DNA of 38,980 nt from Deltaproteobacteria bacterium (GCA_016234925.1 JACRNI010000008.1:1-38980); one strand, 5' to 3'. Positions 22,710 to 32,011 are shown, numbered from the stretch's first letter. Made by a program: numbers and translations. Notes: generated by a model not told the origin, from the sequence alone.

Positions 22710-24542
22710 ATGAAACTCTATTTTAAACTTCTAAAATTTGTTGTGCCGCATTGGCTTTGTCTTGCCGGGGCAATATGCTGCATGATATTGCTCGCTCTTT
22801 CTACAGGTGCAATGGCATATCTAATCGGGCCCGTGCTAAAGTTTCTTTTTACAAACGAGGGCGGCGATATAATAAAGATCATACCTTTTGGACTCCTTGA
22901 TATTGACAGGGCAAGCATGATAATCGCCATCCCTCTCTTGATTATTGCAGTGGCTGTTATAAAAGGTGTTTCATTTTTTTGGCAGTCATATCTAATGGGT
23001 TATGTTGGACAAAGGGTTGTTTTAGATATAAGGGAAAAACTCTATAAACATATGCTTGCCATGCCGATACCATTTTTTACAAAGACGCACACAGGCAGCC
23101 TCATATCAAGGGTTACAAATGATGTAAACCAGATACAAAACACTGCGACAGATTCCCTTGCATCTTTGATTAGAGAGAGTTTAACTATCATTGTCCTTGC
23201 GGCAGTTGTCATTAAGCAGGACTGGAAACTTGCGGCAATTGCATTTATTGCATTCCCGCTTGCTGTTTATCCAATGATAAGGTTTAGCAAGAAACTCAGA
23301 AAGGTAAGCACTCAGGGGCAGGTAACAATGGGGACAATAACATCTCTTCTGCAGGAGGCAATCTCCGGCATAAGGATAGTCAAGGCATTCTGCATGGAGG
23401 CATATGAGGAAATCAGGTTTAATAAAGAGAGCGAAAGGCTGAATAAACTACAGATGAAGTCAATAAAAGTCCGGGCAGTCTCATCGCCGATGATGGAGAT
23501 GTTCGGGGTTGTTGGATTTGCAGCAACCATCTGGTATGCGTCATATCGGATAAATATGGGCGATTTAACACCAGAGGGGTTTATATCGTTTTTTGCAGCA
23601 GTCCTCATGCTGTATCAGCCGATAAAGGCATTGAACGGTGTGAACCTTAATATCCAGAAAGGGCTTGCTGCTGCATCAAGGGTGTTTGAAATATTAGAGA
23701 TGCAGGAGGAGAAAAAGGATAAATCTGGCGCTGTTGAATTAGAGGACATAACAAATGAGGTTGCATTTAAAGATGTTTCTTTTAAATACGGCGAGAACCT
23801 TGTCCCTGCAAGCAGTAAACAGGGATGGGTTTTAAAAGATATAAATCTCAATGTGAAAAAAGGCGAGATTATTGCCATTGTCGGCACAAGCGGCGGCGGT
23901 AAAACAACGCTTGTAAATCTTATCCCAAGATTTTATGATGTTGTAGATGGCTCAATAATAATAGACGGCATTGATACAAGGGATATTAAATTAAAATCTT
24001 TGCGTGAGCAGATAGCCATTGTTTCTCAGCAGGTAATCTTGTTCAATGACACGGTCAAGAGAAATATTGCCTACGGCGATTTTGCAAAAACAGACGAGGA
24101 AATAATTATGGCTGCAAAGGCTGCAAATGCCCATAATTTCATAGAAAGACTGCCGGAAGGTTATAACACCGTTATTGGCGAGGGGGGTGTAAGGCTTTCT
24201 GGAGGGGAAAGGCAGAGACTTTCTATTGCAAGGGCGATCTTAAAAAATGCGCCGATTTTGATATTGGACGAGGCAACCTCATCCCTTGATACTGAATCAG
24301 AGATGGAGGTGCAAAAAGGGCTTAATAATCTTATGCAAGGCAGAACAACATTTGTTATTGCGCACAGGCTTTCCACAATAAGAAACGCAGACAGAATAAT
24401 AGTCCTTGCGCATGGCACAATAAAAGAAGAAGGCAGACACGAAGAACTTTTAAAACTGAACGGCGAATATTTCCGCATCTACAATATGCAGTTTCATGAT
24501 GTTTCAAAAGAATCTTCAAATACTGAAAAGGCAGCGACATAA
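22710..24542 (+). CDS. msbA: lipid A flippase ABC transporter MsbA
   Basis: A half-transporter (homodimer) that flips lipid A-core across the inner membrane. At 610 aa it has an ABC exporter membrane domain with six helices (about 15-310) and a nucleotide-binding domain with Walker A GTSGGGKTT, signature LSGGERQR, Walker B ILILDEATSSLD and His in VIAHRLSTI. A 24-bp palindrome at 23802-23825 inserts VPASSKQG between FKYGEN and VLKDI, right in the beta-strand region that positions the A-loop; the A-loop aromatic in FKYG is retained. No Shine-Dalgarno precedes ATG 22710. Confidence 0.92.
   Translation: MKLYFKLLKFVVPHWLCLAGAICCMILLALSTGAMAYLIGPVLKFLFTNEGGDIIKIIPFGLLDIDRASMIIAIPLLIIAVAVIKGVSFFWQSYLMGYVGQRVVLDIREKLYKHMLAMPIPFFTKTHTGSLISRVTNDVNQIQNTATDSLASLIRESLTIIVLAAVVIKQDWKLAAIAFIAFPLAVYPMIRFSKKLRKVSTQGQVTMGTITSLLQEAISGIRIVKAFCMEAYEEIRFNKESERLNKLQMKSIKVRAVSSPMMEMFGVVGFAATIWYASYRINMGDLTPEGFISFFAAVLMLYQPIKALNGVNLNIQKGLAAASRVFEILEMQEEKKDKSGAVELEDITNEVAFKDVSFKYGENLVPASSKQGWVLKDINLNVKKGEIIAIVGTSGGGKTTLVNLIPRFYDVVDGSIIIDGIDTRDIKLKSLREQIAIVSQQVILFNDTVKRNIAYGDFAKTDEEIIMAAKAANAHNFIERLPEGYNTVIGEGGVRLSGGERQRLSIARAILKNAPILILDEATSSLDTESEMEVQKGLNNLMQGRTTFVIAHRLSTIRNADRIIVLAHGTIKEEGRHEELLKLNGEYFRIYNMQFHDVSKESSNTEKAAT
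23802..23825 (+). repeat. 24-bp coding palindrome, copy in msbA
   Basis: The halves are GTCCCTGCAAG and TAAACAGGGA, in codon phase 0, encoding VPASSKQG at the start of the ATPase domain. Confidence 0.78.
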
Positions 24543-24543
24543 A

Positions 24544-25202
24544 ATGAAATCTTTTCTGGATAAAATTACAATGACAGCAGTTCCATATCTTGGCTATCTC
24601 TTTATAAGATTTCTAGAAAAGACCATGAGAATTTCATATGTGAATTTTGAAAACATATGGAAAGACTGGCAGGACAACAAAAAGTGTGTTTTGGCATTCT
24701 GGCACGGAAGGCTGATGATGATGCCTCTTATGTATAAAGGAAATGGAATTACAGTGCTTGTAAGCCAGCATAAAGACGGCGAACTTGTCAGCCGAACAAT
24801 GAAAAGATTTAATATAGACTCTGTCAGGGGGTCGTCCACAAGGGGCTGGTTTGGAGGCGTAAAAGGGCTTTTAAAAGACGCAAGAAAAGGGCGCGACCTT
24901 GCCATAACGCCTGACGGCCCAAAAGGACCGAGGTATAAGGCGCAGATAGGAATAATCAATATTGCGAAAAATACAGGACTCCCAATATTCCCGATAGCAT
25001 TTTCTGCCTCAAAAAAAAAACTTTGAAGAGTTGGGACGCATTTATAATTCCCTATCCATTTTCAAAAGGCGTTTTTATTTGCGGCGAGCCGATTATTGTA
25101 AATGCTGATTCAAGCCCTGAAGCATTAGAAGAAAAAAGACTTATCCTTGAAAAGACTTTAATAGACATAACTGAAAGGGCGGATAACTATTTTAGAGGCT
25201 GA
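24544..25202 (+). pseudogene. DUF374 lysophospholipid acyltransferase-like protein, frameshifted at a poly-A run
   Basis: The first frame from ATG 24544 (just after the msbA stop) has the acyltransferase motifs FWHGRLMM and ITPDGPKGPR and ends at 25026 just after a run of ten A (25011-25020). The family C-terminus (SWDAFIIPYPFSKGVFICGEPI, here split from its start) continues in the next frame to the TGA at 25200-25202. Eleven or eight A's would restore one ~220-aa protein. This could be a sequencing error, an on/off slippage switch or transcriptional slippage. The likely role is acyl transfer to a lipid or lipid A precursor. Confidence 0.8.
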
Positions 25203-25247
25203 TAACCGAATTTCTTTGACTCTCTGACCCTCTGACTCTCTGATACC

Positions 25248-26567
25248 ATGTATCTCATCTACGACATCTTTATTCATCTATCCTTCATCCTTTTCCTACC
25301 ATATTTTCTCTTTAAGATAATCTTTGTCGGCAAGTATAGAAAAGGGATGCTTGAAAGATTTGGTTTTATAGCCAATGAAAAGGTAATCTCCAATAAAAAT
25401 AGAATTTGGTTTCATGCAGTGTCTGTTGGCGAGACAAAGGCAGTTATGCCGCTTTTAAAAATGTTTAAACAGAGACATCCTGATATATGTATAATCTTTT
25501 CAACAACCACGTATACTGGAAATAAAGTTGCAAGGGATTACGGCATCGGATGTATGGACTCAATCATCTATTTTCCGTTAGATTTTTCATGGGTTGTTAA
25601 AAGGGTTGTAGATAAAATAAATCCAAAGGCATTGATAGTTGTTGAAAAGGAGATATGGCCGAATATCCTGAATGTTTTAAACAGCAAGGGAATTCCCATT
25701 ATTGTTGTAAATGGCAAAATCTCTGACCGTTCATTCAAGAGGTATGTCTTTTCTGGTTTTTTCTTTAAAAGGATTTTTCAAAACATAACCGCCTTTTGCG
25801 GACAGACAAACAAAGATTGTGAAAGGGCGGTTAAGGTCGGGATTGACCCTAAAAGAATATTTGTTACAGGCAATATAAAGTTTGATATGGAAACACAGAG
25901 TTTAAATTATGATGAGAAAGAGAAGATTATGCAGACAATGGGCATAACTAATTCTGATATTGTTTTCGCTGCAGGCTCTACGCACAAAGGAGAAGAAGAT
26001 ATAATCCTTGATGTATTTGGCAGATTAAAGAATGAAATAAAAAATCTTAAACTTATAATCGCGCCGAGACATCCTGAAAGATTTAAAGAGGTTGAAAATC
26101 TAATAAAAAACAAAGGTTTCTCTTTTTTAAAAAGAACTGAATCTCTCAACCCTCAACTCTCCCCTGCTTACAACCTGCAGGGGCAGGCAACTCTCAACTC
26201 TTATGATGTTATCTTCCTTGATACAATCGGCGAACTTGGAAAGATTTACAGCCTTGCAAATGCCGCATTTGTCGGCGGCAGTCTTGTTAATGTCGGCGGC
26301 CACAATCTATTAGAGCCTGCGCTCCATAAAAAACCTGTGATATTTGGACCGCATATACAAACCTTTTCTGAAGGGGCTGACATGCTTACAAAGGGCGGCG
26401 GCGGCATAATGGTGAAGGACAGCAATGAACTTGAGGAAAGGTTAAGGCAGATATTTTTACATGACAGCCTTGCGCAAAAGATTGGAGAGGCAGGATATAA
26501 GGTGATTGAATTAAACAGAGGGGCAGCGGAAAAAAGCCTTGAAATAATAGAAAGGGTCATGAGTTGA
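25248..26567 (+). CDS. waaA: 3-deoxy-D-manno-octulosonic acid (Kdo) transferase
   Basis: GT30 glycosyltransferase adding Kdo to lipid IVA at the inner membrane. At 439 aa it has an N-terminal membrane helix (about 5-28), WFHAVSVGETKAV with the catalytic Glu region, VEKEIWPN, VNGKISDRSF, VTGNIKFD, APRHPERF and GGSLVNVGGHNLLEPA. A reverse-oriented 24-bp palindrome, nested in CAACTCT words (26,141-26,200), adds about 20 residues including SPAYNLQGQ before the conserved FLDTIGELG. The stop codon lies in the next inverted-repeat element. Confidence 0.94.
   Translation: MYLIYDIFIHLSFILFLPYFLFKIIFVGKYRKGMLERFGFIANEKVISNKNRIWFHAVSVGETKAVMPLLKMFKQRHPDICIIFSTTTYTGNKVARDYGIGCMDSIIYFPLDFSWVVKRVVDKINPKALIVVEKEIWPNILNVLNSKGIPIIVVNGKISDRSFKRYVFSGFFFKRIFQNITAFCGQTNKDCERAVKVGIDPKRIFVTGNIKFDMETQSLNYDEKEKIMQTMGITNSDIVFAAGSTHKGEEDIILDVFGRLKNEIKNLKLIIAPRHPERFKEVENLIKNKGFSFLKRTESLNPQLSPAYNLQGQATLNSYDVIFLDTIGELGKIYSLANAAFVGGSLVNVGGHNLLEPALHKKPVIFGPHIQTFSEGADMLTKGGGGIMVKDSNELEERLRQIFLHDSLAQKIGEAGYKVIELNRGAAEKSLEIIERVMS
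26161..26184 (-). repeat. 24-bp coding palindrome, inverted copy in waaA
   Basis: On the plus strand the halves are CCCCTGCTTA and TGCAGGGGC, the reverse complement of the common type. It is translated as SPAYNLQGQ and is embedded in CTCAACTCT words on both sides, suggesting it landed in an earlier word repeat. Confidence 0.75.
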
Positions 26568-26686
26568 CGCTGAAAAATGCCCATCTGCTTTGTTGTCGCT
26601 ACGGCTTCTGCGCTCAACATACTATAAAAGTATGCCTCGCTTGAAGCCTTGCTCCGCCTTGCATCTGGGCATTTTTGAGCGTCAAC
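26563..26686. repeat. 124-bp inverted-repeat element (family C, copy 3)
   Basis: The outer arms GTTGACGCTGAAAAATGCCC and, inverted, GTTGACGCTCAAAAATGCCC pair almost perfectly. The central palindrome is CATACTATAAAAGTATG. It carries the waaA stop codon. It is very similar to copy 4 at 32136. Confidence 0.82.
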
Positions 26687-26728
26687 TTGTCATATAGAAC
26701 TGTAGAGATTTTAGGCTGAAGGTAGGAC

Positions 26729-27784
26729 ATGAATTTAATCAAATACATAGACGGCACATATAATTCTTTTCTCTCAAAGGTATTTCTCTTTCCTTTATAT
26801 ATCATTTCTCTTATTTATGGTCTTATTATCAGGATTAGATTTTTTTTCTACAGCGCAGGCATTTTTAAAACAAGGCAACTGCCTTGCATTGTTGTATCTA
26901 TTGGAAATATCACAGTCGGCGGCAGCGGCAAAACGCCGATGGCGATATACCTTGCAGGAGAATTAGCCAAAAAAGGCAAAAAGGTTGTTGTATTAAGCAG
27001 GGGCTATAAAAGTAAAAACAAAGATATTGACATTGTTTCTGACGGCAAAAATATTCTTTTAAATCCTGATGAAGCAGGGGATGAGCCGTTTCTAATTGCG
27101 AAAAAAACTAAAAATATTCCTGTGGTGATTGGCATGGATAGATACAAGGCAGGGCTTTTTGCAATAGAGAAATTTCATCCTGATATTATAATCCTTGACG
27201 ATGGTTTTCAGCACATAAGGCTAAAGCGGGACAAAGACATTGTGCTTATTGATTCAATCAGGGGTTTTGGAAATGGCTGCCTTCTGCCGAGGGGGATATT
27301 GCGGGAACCGATTGACAGTTTTAAAAGGGCGGACAATATATTTGTCAGTAATGATAAAAACGAGGAGATAATTCATAAAATCAGGGCAGCAGGCGCAGCC
27401 GCTCCTGTTAAATCTTTTAAATATAAACCAAGCGGCTTTGTAAATCTTGCAGACGATACTATGATTGAACCAGACAAACTAAAAAATAAAAATATTCTGG
27501 CATTTGCAGGCATAGCAAATCCGATTTCATTTTTTAAGACACTCGAAGGGCTAGGCATTATAATAAAAGGAAAAATGGTTTTTCCTGACCACCATAAATA
27601 CAATATTAAAGATATTGAAAAAATTAAAACACGCGCAAACAGTATTGACTGCTTTATTACAACTGAAAAGGACGGCGTGAAGATAAAAGATTTATTATCA
27701 GAAAACATTGTCATTTACGCATTATTAATAGATGTTGAGATTTACAAAGAAGCGGAGTTTATAGAATGGGTATGCGGCTGTTAA
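26729..27784 (+). CDS. lpxK: tetraacyldisaccharide 4'-kinase
   Basis: Membrane-associated kinase that phosphorylates the 4' position of the lipid A disaccharide. At 351 aa it has an N-terminal hydrophobic helix (about 17-45), the Walker A GNITVGGSGKTP (about 59-70), VLSRGYKSK, DDGFQH and LPRGILREP, all characteristic. ATG 26729 is used. The 3' end overlaps lpxL by 19 bp, so the two are translationally coupled. Confidence 0.95.
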   Translation: MNLIKYIDGTYNSFLSKVFLFPLYIISLIYGLIIRIRFFFYSAGIFKTRQLPCIVVSIGNITVGGSGKTPMAIYLAGELAKKGKKVVVLSRGYKSKNKDIDIVSDGKNILLNPDEAGDEPFLIAKKTKNIPVVIGMDRYKAGLFAIEKFHPDIIILDDGFQHIRLKRDKDIVLIDSIRGFGNGCLLPRGILREPIDSFKRADNIFVSNDKNEEIIHKIRAAGAAAPVKSFKYKPSGFVNLADDTMIEPDKLKNKNILAFAGIANPISFFKTLEGLGIIIKGKMVFPDHHKYNIKDIEKIKTRANSIDCFITTEKDGVKIKDLLSENIVIYALLIDVEIYKEAEFIEWVCGC

Positions 27785-28665
27785 AGGTTGTTAGTTTTTT
27801 AATCGGCTGCCTTCCGCTTGGGTTTGGAAGGTTTTTTGGCAGACTCGCATTTTATCTTGATAAAAAGCACAGAGGCATTGCCCTAAAAAATCTTGAGACT
27901 GCATTTGGCAAAGAAAAAGATAATAATGAAATATATCAGATTGCAAAAAAGGTTTTTGAAAATCTCGGCATGAACTTGATAGAATTTTGCAGGATACCCC
28001 GATTAAATTCAGGAAACATTGATAAAATAGTAGTTGTCAAAGGCTTTGATAATTTTTTAAATGCCTATAAAAAAAGTAAAGGCGTGCTGTTTTTAACCGC
28101 CCATTTTGGCAATTGGGAACTTATGGCTGCTGCGCATGCCTTAAAAGGTTATCCTTTAAATGTGGTTGTTAGAGAACCAGACAGCCCTGTATTTGCAAGG
28201 TTTATAAATTATGTAAGGTCGTCTTGCGGCAATAAGATTATGGATAAGAGGTCTCAGATGCGAAAACTTTTAGATGTCCTCAAAAAAGGGGAATGCGTAG
28301 GGGTTTTGCTTGACCAGAATGTAACATGGAGCGAGGGCGTGTTCGTTGATTTCTTTGGAAAACTCGCTGCAACAAACAAAGGGTTTGCGCTCCTTGCTAT
28401 AGGCAGTCAATCTCCTGTCATACCTGTATTTATGATAAGAAAGGATAATGGAAAACATGAATTATTTTTTGGAGAGGAAATCCCTATCCAGATAACAGAA
28501 GATAAAAAACTTGATGTGCTTGCAAATACCGCCAGATTTACAAAGGTGATAGAAGACATGATAAGAAAAGAGCCTTCTCAGTGGTTCTGGGTTCACCAGA
28601 GATGGAAATCAAGACCAGAGAATGACCCTAACAAAGGAAAGAAAGGCGAGGCAATGGTGGCATAG
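27766..28665 (+). CDS. lpxL: lipid A biosynthesis acyltransferase (LpxL/HtrB family)
   Basis: Adds a secondary acyl chain to Kdo-lipid A. At 299 aa it has an N-terminal membrane helix and the catalytic HX4E box HFGNWE (His 113, Glu 118), followed by LLDQN and WFWVHQRWKSRP near the C-terminus. The start ATG 27766 overlaps the end of lpxK; a second ATG two codons later is also possible. It is the last gene of the envelope cluster before a promoter-bearing gap. Confidence 0.92.
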   Translation: MGMRLLKVVSFLIGCLPLGFGRFFGRLAFYLDKKHRGIALKNLETAFGKEKDNNEIYQIAKKVFENLGMNLIEFCRIPRLNSGNIDKIVVVKGFDNFLNAYKKSKGVLFLTAHFGNWELMAAAHALKGYPLNVVVREPDSPVFARFINYVRSSCGNKIMDKRSQMRKLLDVLKKGECVGVLLDQNVTWSEGVFVDFFGKLAATNKGFALLAIGSQSPVIPVFMIRKDNGKHELFFGEEIPIQITEDKKLDVLANTARFTKVIEDMIRKEPSQWFWVHQRWKSRPENDPNKGKKGEAMVA

Positions 28666-28766
28666 ATAAATATTTATCTTTACACCTTAAGCCATATATG
28701 ATGCAGGATGTGTAAACAAAAAATTACGCAACTATTTATGCGCTGTGTATAACAAGATGTTAAGGG

Positions 28767-28795
28767 TTGCCAAACTTGACCTTAAAGGCTATAAT
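28767..28795 (+). promoter_or_regulatory. Sigma-70-type promoter before acetyl-CoA synthetase gene
   Basis: TTGCCA (28767-28772), a 17-bp spacer and TATAAT (28790-28795) match the sigma-70 consensus closely. The GTG start at 28819 follows, with AAGGGGG (28808-28814) as ribosome site. Confidence 0.65.
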
Positions 28796-28818
28796 CTGTT
28801 GGATTTTAAGGGGGCTAT

Positions 28819-30963
28819 GTGCTTGATTCTTTCTTCAAACCAAAATCTGTCGCAGTTATCGGCGCATCAAGGGAAGAAGGGAAAACAGGCTTTAGCATCC
28901 TTTCAAACCTTATAAACAATAAACTTGTCCTCGCAGGCCTGCCCTCGAATGATTCTATCGGGGGCAGTAAGCGGGGATTCCCCGGCAGCATATTCCCAGT
29001 AAATCCTAAAGCCTCTGAAATACTTGGACTCAAAACATTTCCATCCCTTGAAAATATAGATTCTGAAATAGACCTTGCAATAATTGTAATCCCTCCAAAA
29101 TTTATATCTTCTGCGATTGATGACTGTGCAAAAAAAAATGTCAAGTCTGCAATCATCATATCTGCCGGCTTTAAAGAAACAGGCGCAGAAGGCGCAAGGC
29201 TTGAAAGCGAAATAACATCAAAGGCAAAAAAACTCGGCATAAGGCTCCTTGGTCCAAACTGTCTCGGTCTCATTGATACAAATTCAAACTTAAATGCATC
29301 ATTCGCAAAAGGTATGCCTCCAAAGGGCAAGATTGCATTCTTCTCCCAATCAGGCGCATTATGCACGGCAATATTGGATTGGGCAATCGGCACAAATGTC
29401 GGGTTTTCAAAATTCATAAGTTTAGGCAACAAGGCTGACTTGTCAGAAATTGATTTGTTATCCTATCTTGCAGATGACCCTGAAACAAATGTCATACTCG
29501 GCTATCTTGAAGGCATTGAAAACGGCAGGGCATTTATGGAGATTGCAAAAAAGGCTGTCCAGAAAAAGCCTGTTATACTTATAAAGGCAGGAGGAACTTC
29601 TGCAGGCGCAAGGGCAGCATCATCGCATACTGGCACGCTTGCAGGCTCTGACAAGGCATTCAATGCCGCATTTTTACAGTCAGGGATTGTCAGAGCAATG
29701 TCTATTGAAGAACTCTTTGACTATGCAATTCTTTTTGCGGAACAGCCTGTGCCAAAAGGGAATAGACTTGCAATCATAACAAATGCAGGGGGCCCCGGCA
29801 TTATTGCTGCGGATGCGGTAGAAAATACCAAAGGCATAGAGATGACACAATTTTCAAATACCACGCTTGATAATTTAAGGCAGAAACTCCCTTCAACAGC
29901 AGGCATATTCAATCCTGTTGATGTTATAGGCGATGCAAAATCTGACAGATACAAAGATGCGCTTGAAATTGTATTGAATGACAATAATGTTGATGCAGGG
30001 CTTGTCTTGCTAACACCGCAGGCAATGACAGATGTTGATAATATTGCAATGGCTGTTAATGAGGCATCAAAAATAAAAAAGACCATTATGACATCATTCA
30101 TGGGAGAGGTGTCTGTGAGGAATGCAATAAATTTATTGCAGGAAAACGGGATTCCGAATTATCCATATCCTGAAAGGGCTGTCCGGTCTTTTGCAAGGAT
30201 GGCGCAGTATGCAGAAACACTTAATTTGCCTGATGAAAAACCACAAATATTTGATATTGATAAAACCTCTGCTGCGAACATATTAAAAAATGCAATTGAT
30301 AACGGCAAGACAACAATATTAGATGAGGCAAAATCTATTATAGAGGCATACGGTTTTAAAACGCCTCAAATGATTTTAGCAGAGACATCAAATGAGGCAG
30401 TTAAGACAGCAGAAAAAATGGGCTATCCTGTTGTGATGAAGATTGCCTCTCCTGATATTATCCATAAGACAGAGGTCGGCGGCGTGCGGGTTGGATTGAA
30501 GGATAAAAGTGAGGTAAAAAATGCCTTTCTTGAAATGACATCACAGGCAAAAAGACACATGCCAAATGCAATAGTTCTTGGCGTCTATATACAGAAAATG
30601 GTAAAAGGCAAGGAGGTAATCCTCGGCATGAGCCATGACAGGAGCTTCGGCCCTCTCATAATGTTCGGGCTTGGCGGCATTTATGTAGAGGTGATGAAGG
30701 ATGTTGCCTTTCGGGTAGCGCCGCTTTTGCGTAGGGATGTTGAGTCCATGCTGGAAGAAGTCAAAGGCTTTCCAATTCTAAAAGGGGTGCGGGGCGAGAA
30801 AAAATCTGATATAAATGCCTTGATAGATGCAATATTAAGGCTCTCTCAACTTGTCACAGATTTTCCAGAGATTATTGAGATGGACATAAATCCTTTGATG
30901 GTGATGGCAGAGGGTGAAGGGGTGGTTGCAGTGGATGTGAGGATGGGGATTAGTTCGCGATGA
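28819..30963 (+). CDS. acdA: acetyl-CoA synthetase (ADP-forming), fused alpha-beta
   Basis: Converts acyl-CoA + ADP + Pi to acid + CoA + ATP, giving substrate-level ATP, or the reverse. At 714 aa the order is: CoA-binding Rossmann domain (SVAVIGASREEGKTG), ligase domains with the phosphorylated His in SSHTGTLAG, and a C-terminal ATP-grasp domain (VVMKIASPDIIHKTEVGGV). About 20 residues (36-56, from hairpin repeats 28,929-28,990) are extra compared with homologues, where NNK leads straight to SIFPVNPK. The start is GTG at 28819. The last ~35 codons are duplicated 1.2 kb downstream, so the 3' end was probably involved in an integration event. Confidence 0.9.
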   Translation: MLDSFFKPKSVAVIGASREEGKTGFSILSNLINNKLVLAGLPSNDSIGGSKRGFPGSIFPVNPKASEILGLKTFPSLENIDSEIDLAIIVIPPKFISSAIDDCAKKNVKSAIIISAGFKETGAEGARLESEITSKAKKLGIRLLGPNCLGLIDTNSNLNASFAKGMPPKGKIAFFSQSGALCTAILDWAIGTNVGFSKFISLGNKADLSEIDLLSYLADDPETNVILGYLEGIENGRAFMEIAKKAVQKKPVILIKAGGTSAGARAASSHTGTLAGSDKAFNAAFLQSGIVRAMSIEELFDYAILFAEQPVPKGNRLAIITNAGGPGIIAADAVENTKGIEMTQFSNTTLDNLRQKLPSTAGIFNPVDVIGDAKSDRYKDALEIVLNDNNVDAGLVLLTPQAMTDVDNIAMAVNEASKIKKTIMTSFMGEVSVRNAINLLQENGIPNYPYPERAVRSFARMAQYAETLNLPDEKPQIFDIDKTSAANILKNAIDNGKTTILDEAKSIIEAYGFKTPQMILAETSNEAVKTAEKMGYPVVMKIASPDIIHKTEVGGVRVGLKDKSEVKNAFLEMTSQAKRHMPNAIVLGVYIQKMVKGKEVILGMSHDRSFGPLIMFGLGGIYVEVMKDVAFRVAPLLRRDVESMLEEVKGFPILKGVRGEKKSDINALIDAILRLSQLVTDFPEIIEMDINPLMVMAEGEGVVAVDVRMGISSR
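28929..28990. repeat. Coding hairpin repeat in acdA
   Basis: CTGCCCTCGA and TCGGGGGCAG (28939-28967) form a hairpin followed by GCGGGGATTCCCCGG. It encodes AGLPSNDSIGGSKRGFPG, absent from the family at this position. It resembles the GTCCCCGA palindrome variant. Confidence 0.65.
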
Positions 30964-31005
30964 AAAATGAAAGACGCAATGAACTTATAAATAAGGAATT
31001 TTAAC

Positions 31006-32010
31006 ATGATAAACGATAAACAAAAAACAGGCGAAATCATTATTTATCAAGCACAGGATAAAGAACATAGAATTGAGGTAAGATTAGTTGATGATACTGT
31101 TTGGCTTTCGCAAAAACATATGGCTGAGTTGTTTGATAAAGACAGCGATACTGTTGGATTGCACCTTAAAAATATTTATACTGAAGGGGAATTAAATGAA
31201 AGATCAACTACCGAGTTTTTATCGGTAGTTCAAAAAGAAGGCAATAGAAATGTAAAAAGAAATATTAAGTTCTATAATCTGGATGCGATAATTTCAGTTG
31301 GTTATAGGGTTAACTCAAAGAGGGGTACACAATTTAGGATATGGGCAACAAGAACCCTCAAAGACCATCTTATTAAAGGCTACACAATCAACGAAAAACG
31401 GCTTTTAGAGACAAAAGATAAACTAAGGAATCTTCAAGAAACTATTTCTTTCTTGCAAGAAAAGTCCAAGCATGAATTACTGTCAGGGCAGGGACAGGAA
31501 ATTCTTAATCTGCTTGCCAATTACTCAAAGACGCTTACCCTGCTTGAGCAATACGACAAAGAAAAACTTTCTGCTTCTAAAAAAGGCAGAGCCAAGTTTG
31601 CATTAGACATAGATGACTGCAAGGGGATTATAGAAAATCTAAAACAAAACCTCATAGTCAAAAAAGAAGCCGGCGAACTTTTTGGAAAAGAGAACTCAGG
31701 CAGGTTTGAGGGTATTATTAAGGGGCTGTATCAGACCTTTGGAGGAAAAGAGATTTATAAGAGCATAGAAGAAAAAGCAGCGCATCTTTTGTATCTTATC
31801 ATCAAAGACCATCCGTTTTTAGACGGCAACAAACGGATTGCCTCCATACTGTTTGTTTACTTTCTTGAGCGGAATAATTATTTATATAAGAAAAGCGGGG
31901 AGCGAAAGATAAATGACAATGCATTAGCAGCATTGGCGCTTTTGATTGCCATAAGCGATCCGAAAGAAAAAGAAACCATGATTAACATCATTACCAATTT
32001 GATAGGGTGA
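31006..32010 (+). CDS. RhuM-family protein fused to a Fic/Doc domain
   Basis: A 334-aa protein. The N-terminal part (about 1-130) is the RhuM (virulence RhuM/KilA-N-associated) domain, recognisable from [34 protein letters not shown] and [23 protein letters not shown] coiled linker (130-200) leads to a Fic/Doc domain with HPFLDGNKR (269-277). The Lys in NKR is the Doc-type variant seen in the P1 Doc kinase, whereas AMPylating Fic has GNGR. No antitoxin gene (phd-like) is adjacent, and no inhibitory helix motif is obvious. It is probably a toxin or phage-defence effector, inserted next to a duplicated acdA 3' end. Confidence 0.85.
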   Translation: MINDKQKTGEIIIYQAQDKEHRIEVRLVDDTVWLSQKHMAELFDKDSDTVGLHLKNIYTEGELNERSTTEFLSVVQKEGNRNVKRNIKFYNLDAIISVGYRVNSKRGTQFRIWATRTLKDHLIKGYTINEKRLLETKDKLRNLQETISFLQEKSKHELLSGQGQEILNLLANYSKTLTLLEQYDKEKLSASKKGRAKFALDIDDCKGIIENLKQNLIVKKEAGELFGKENSGRFEGIIKGLYQTFGGKEIYKSIEEKAAHLLYLIIKDHPFLDGNKRIASILFVYFLERNNYLYKKSGERKINDNALAALALLIAISDPKEKETMINIITNLIG

Positions 32011-32011
32011 T

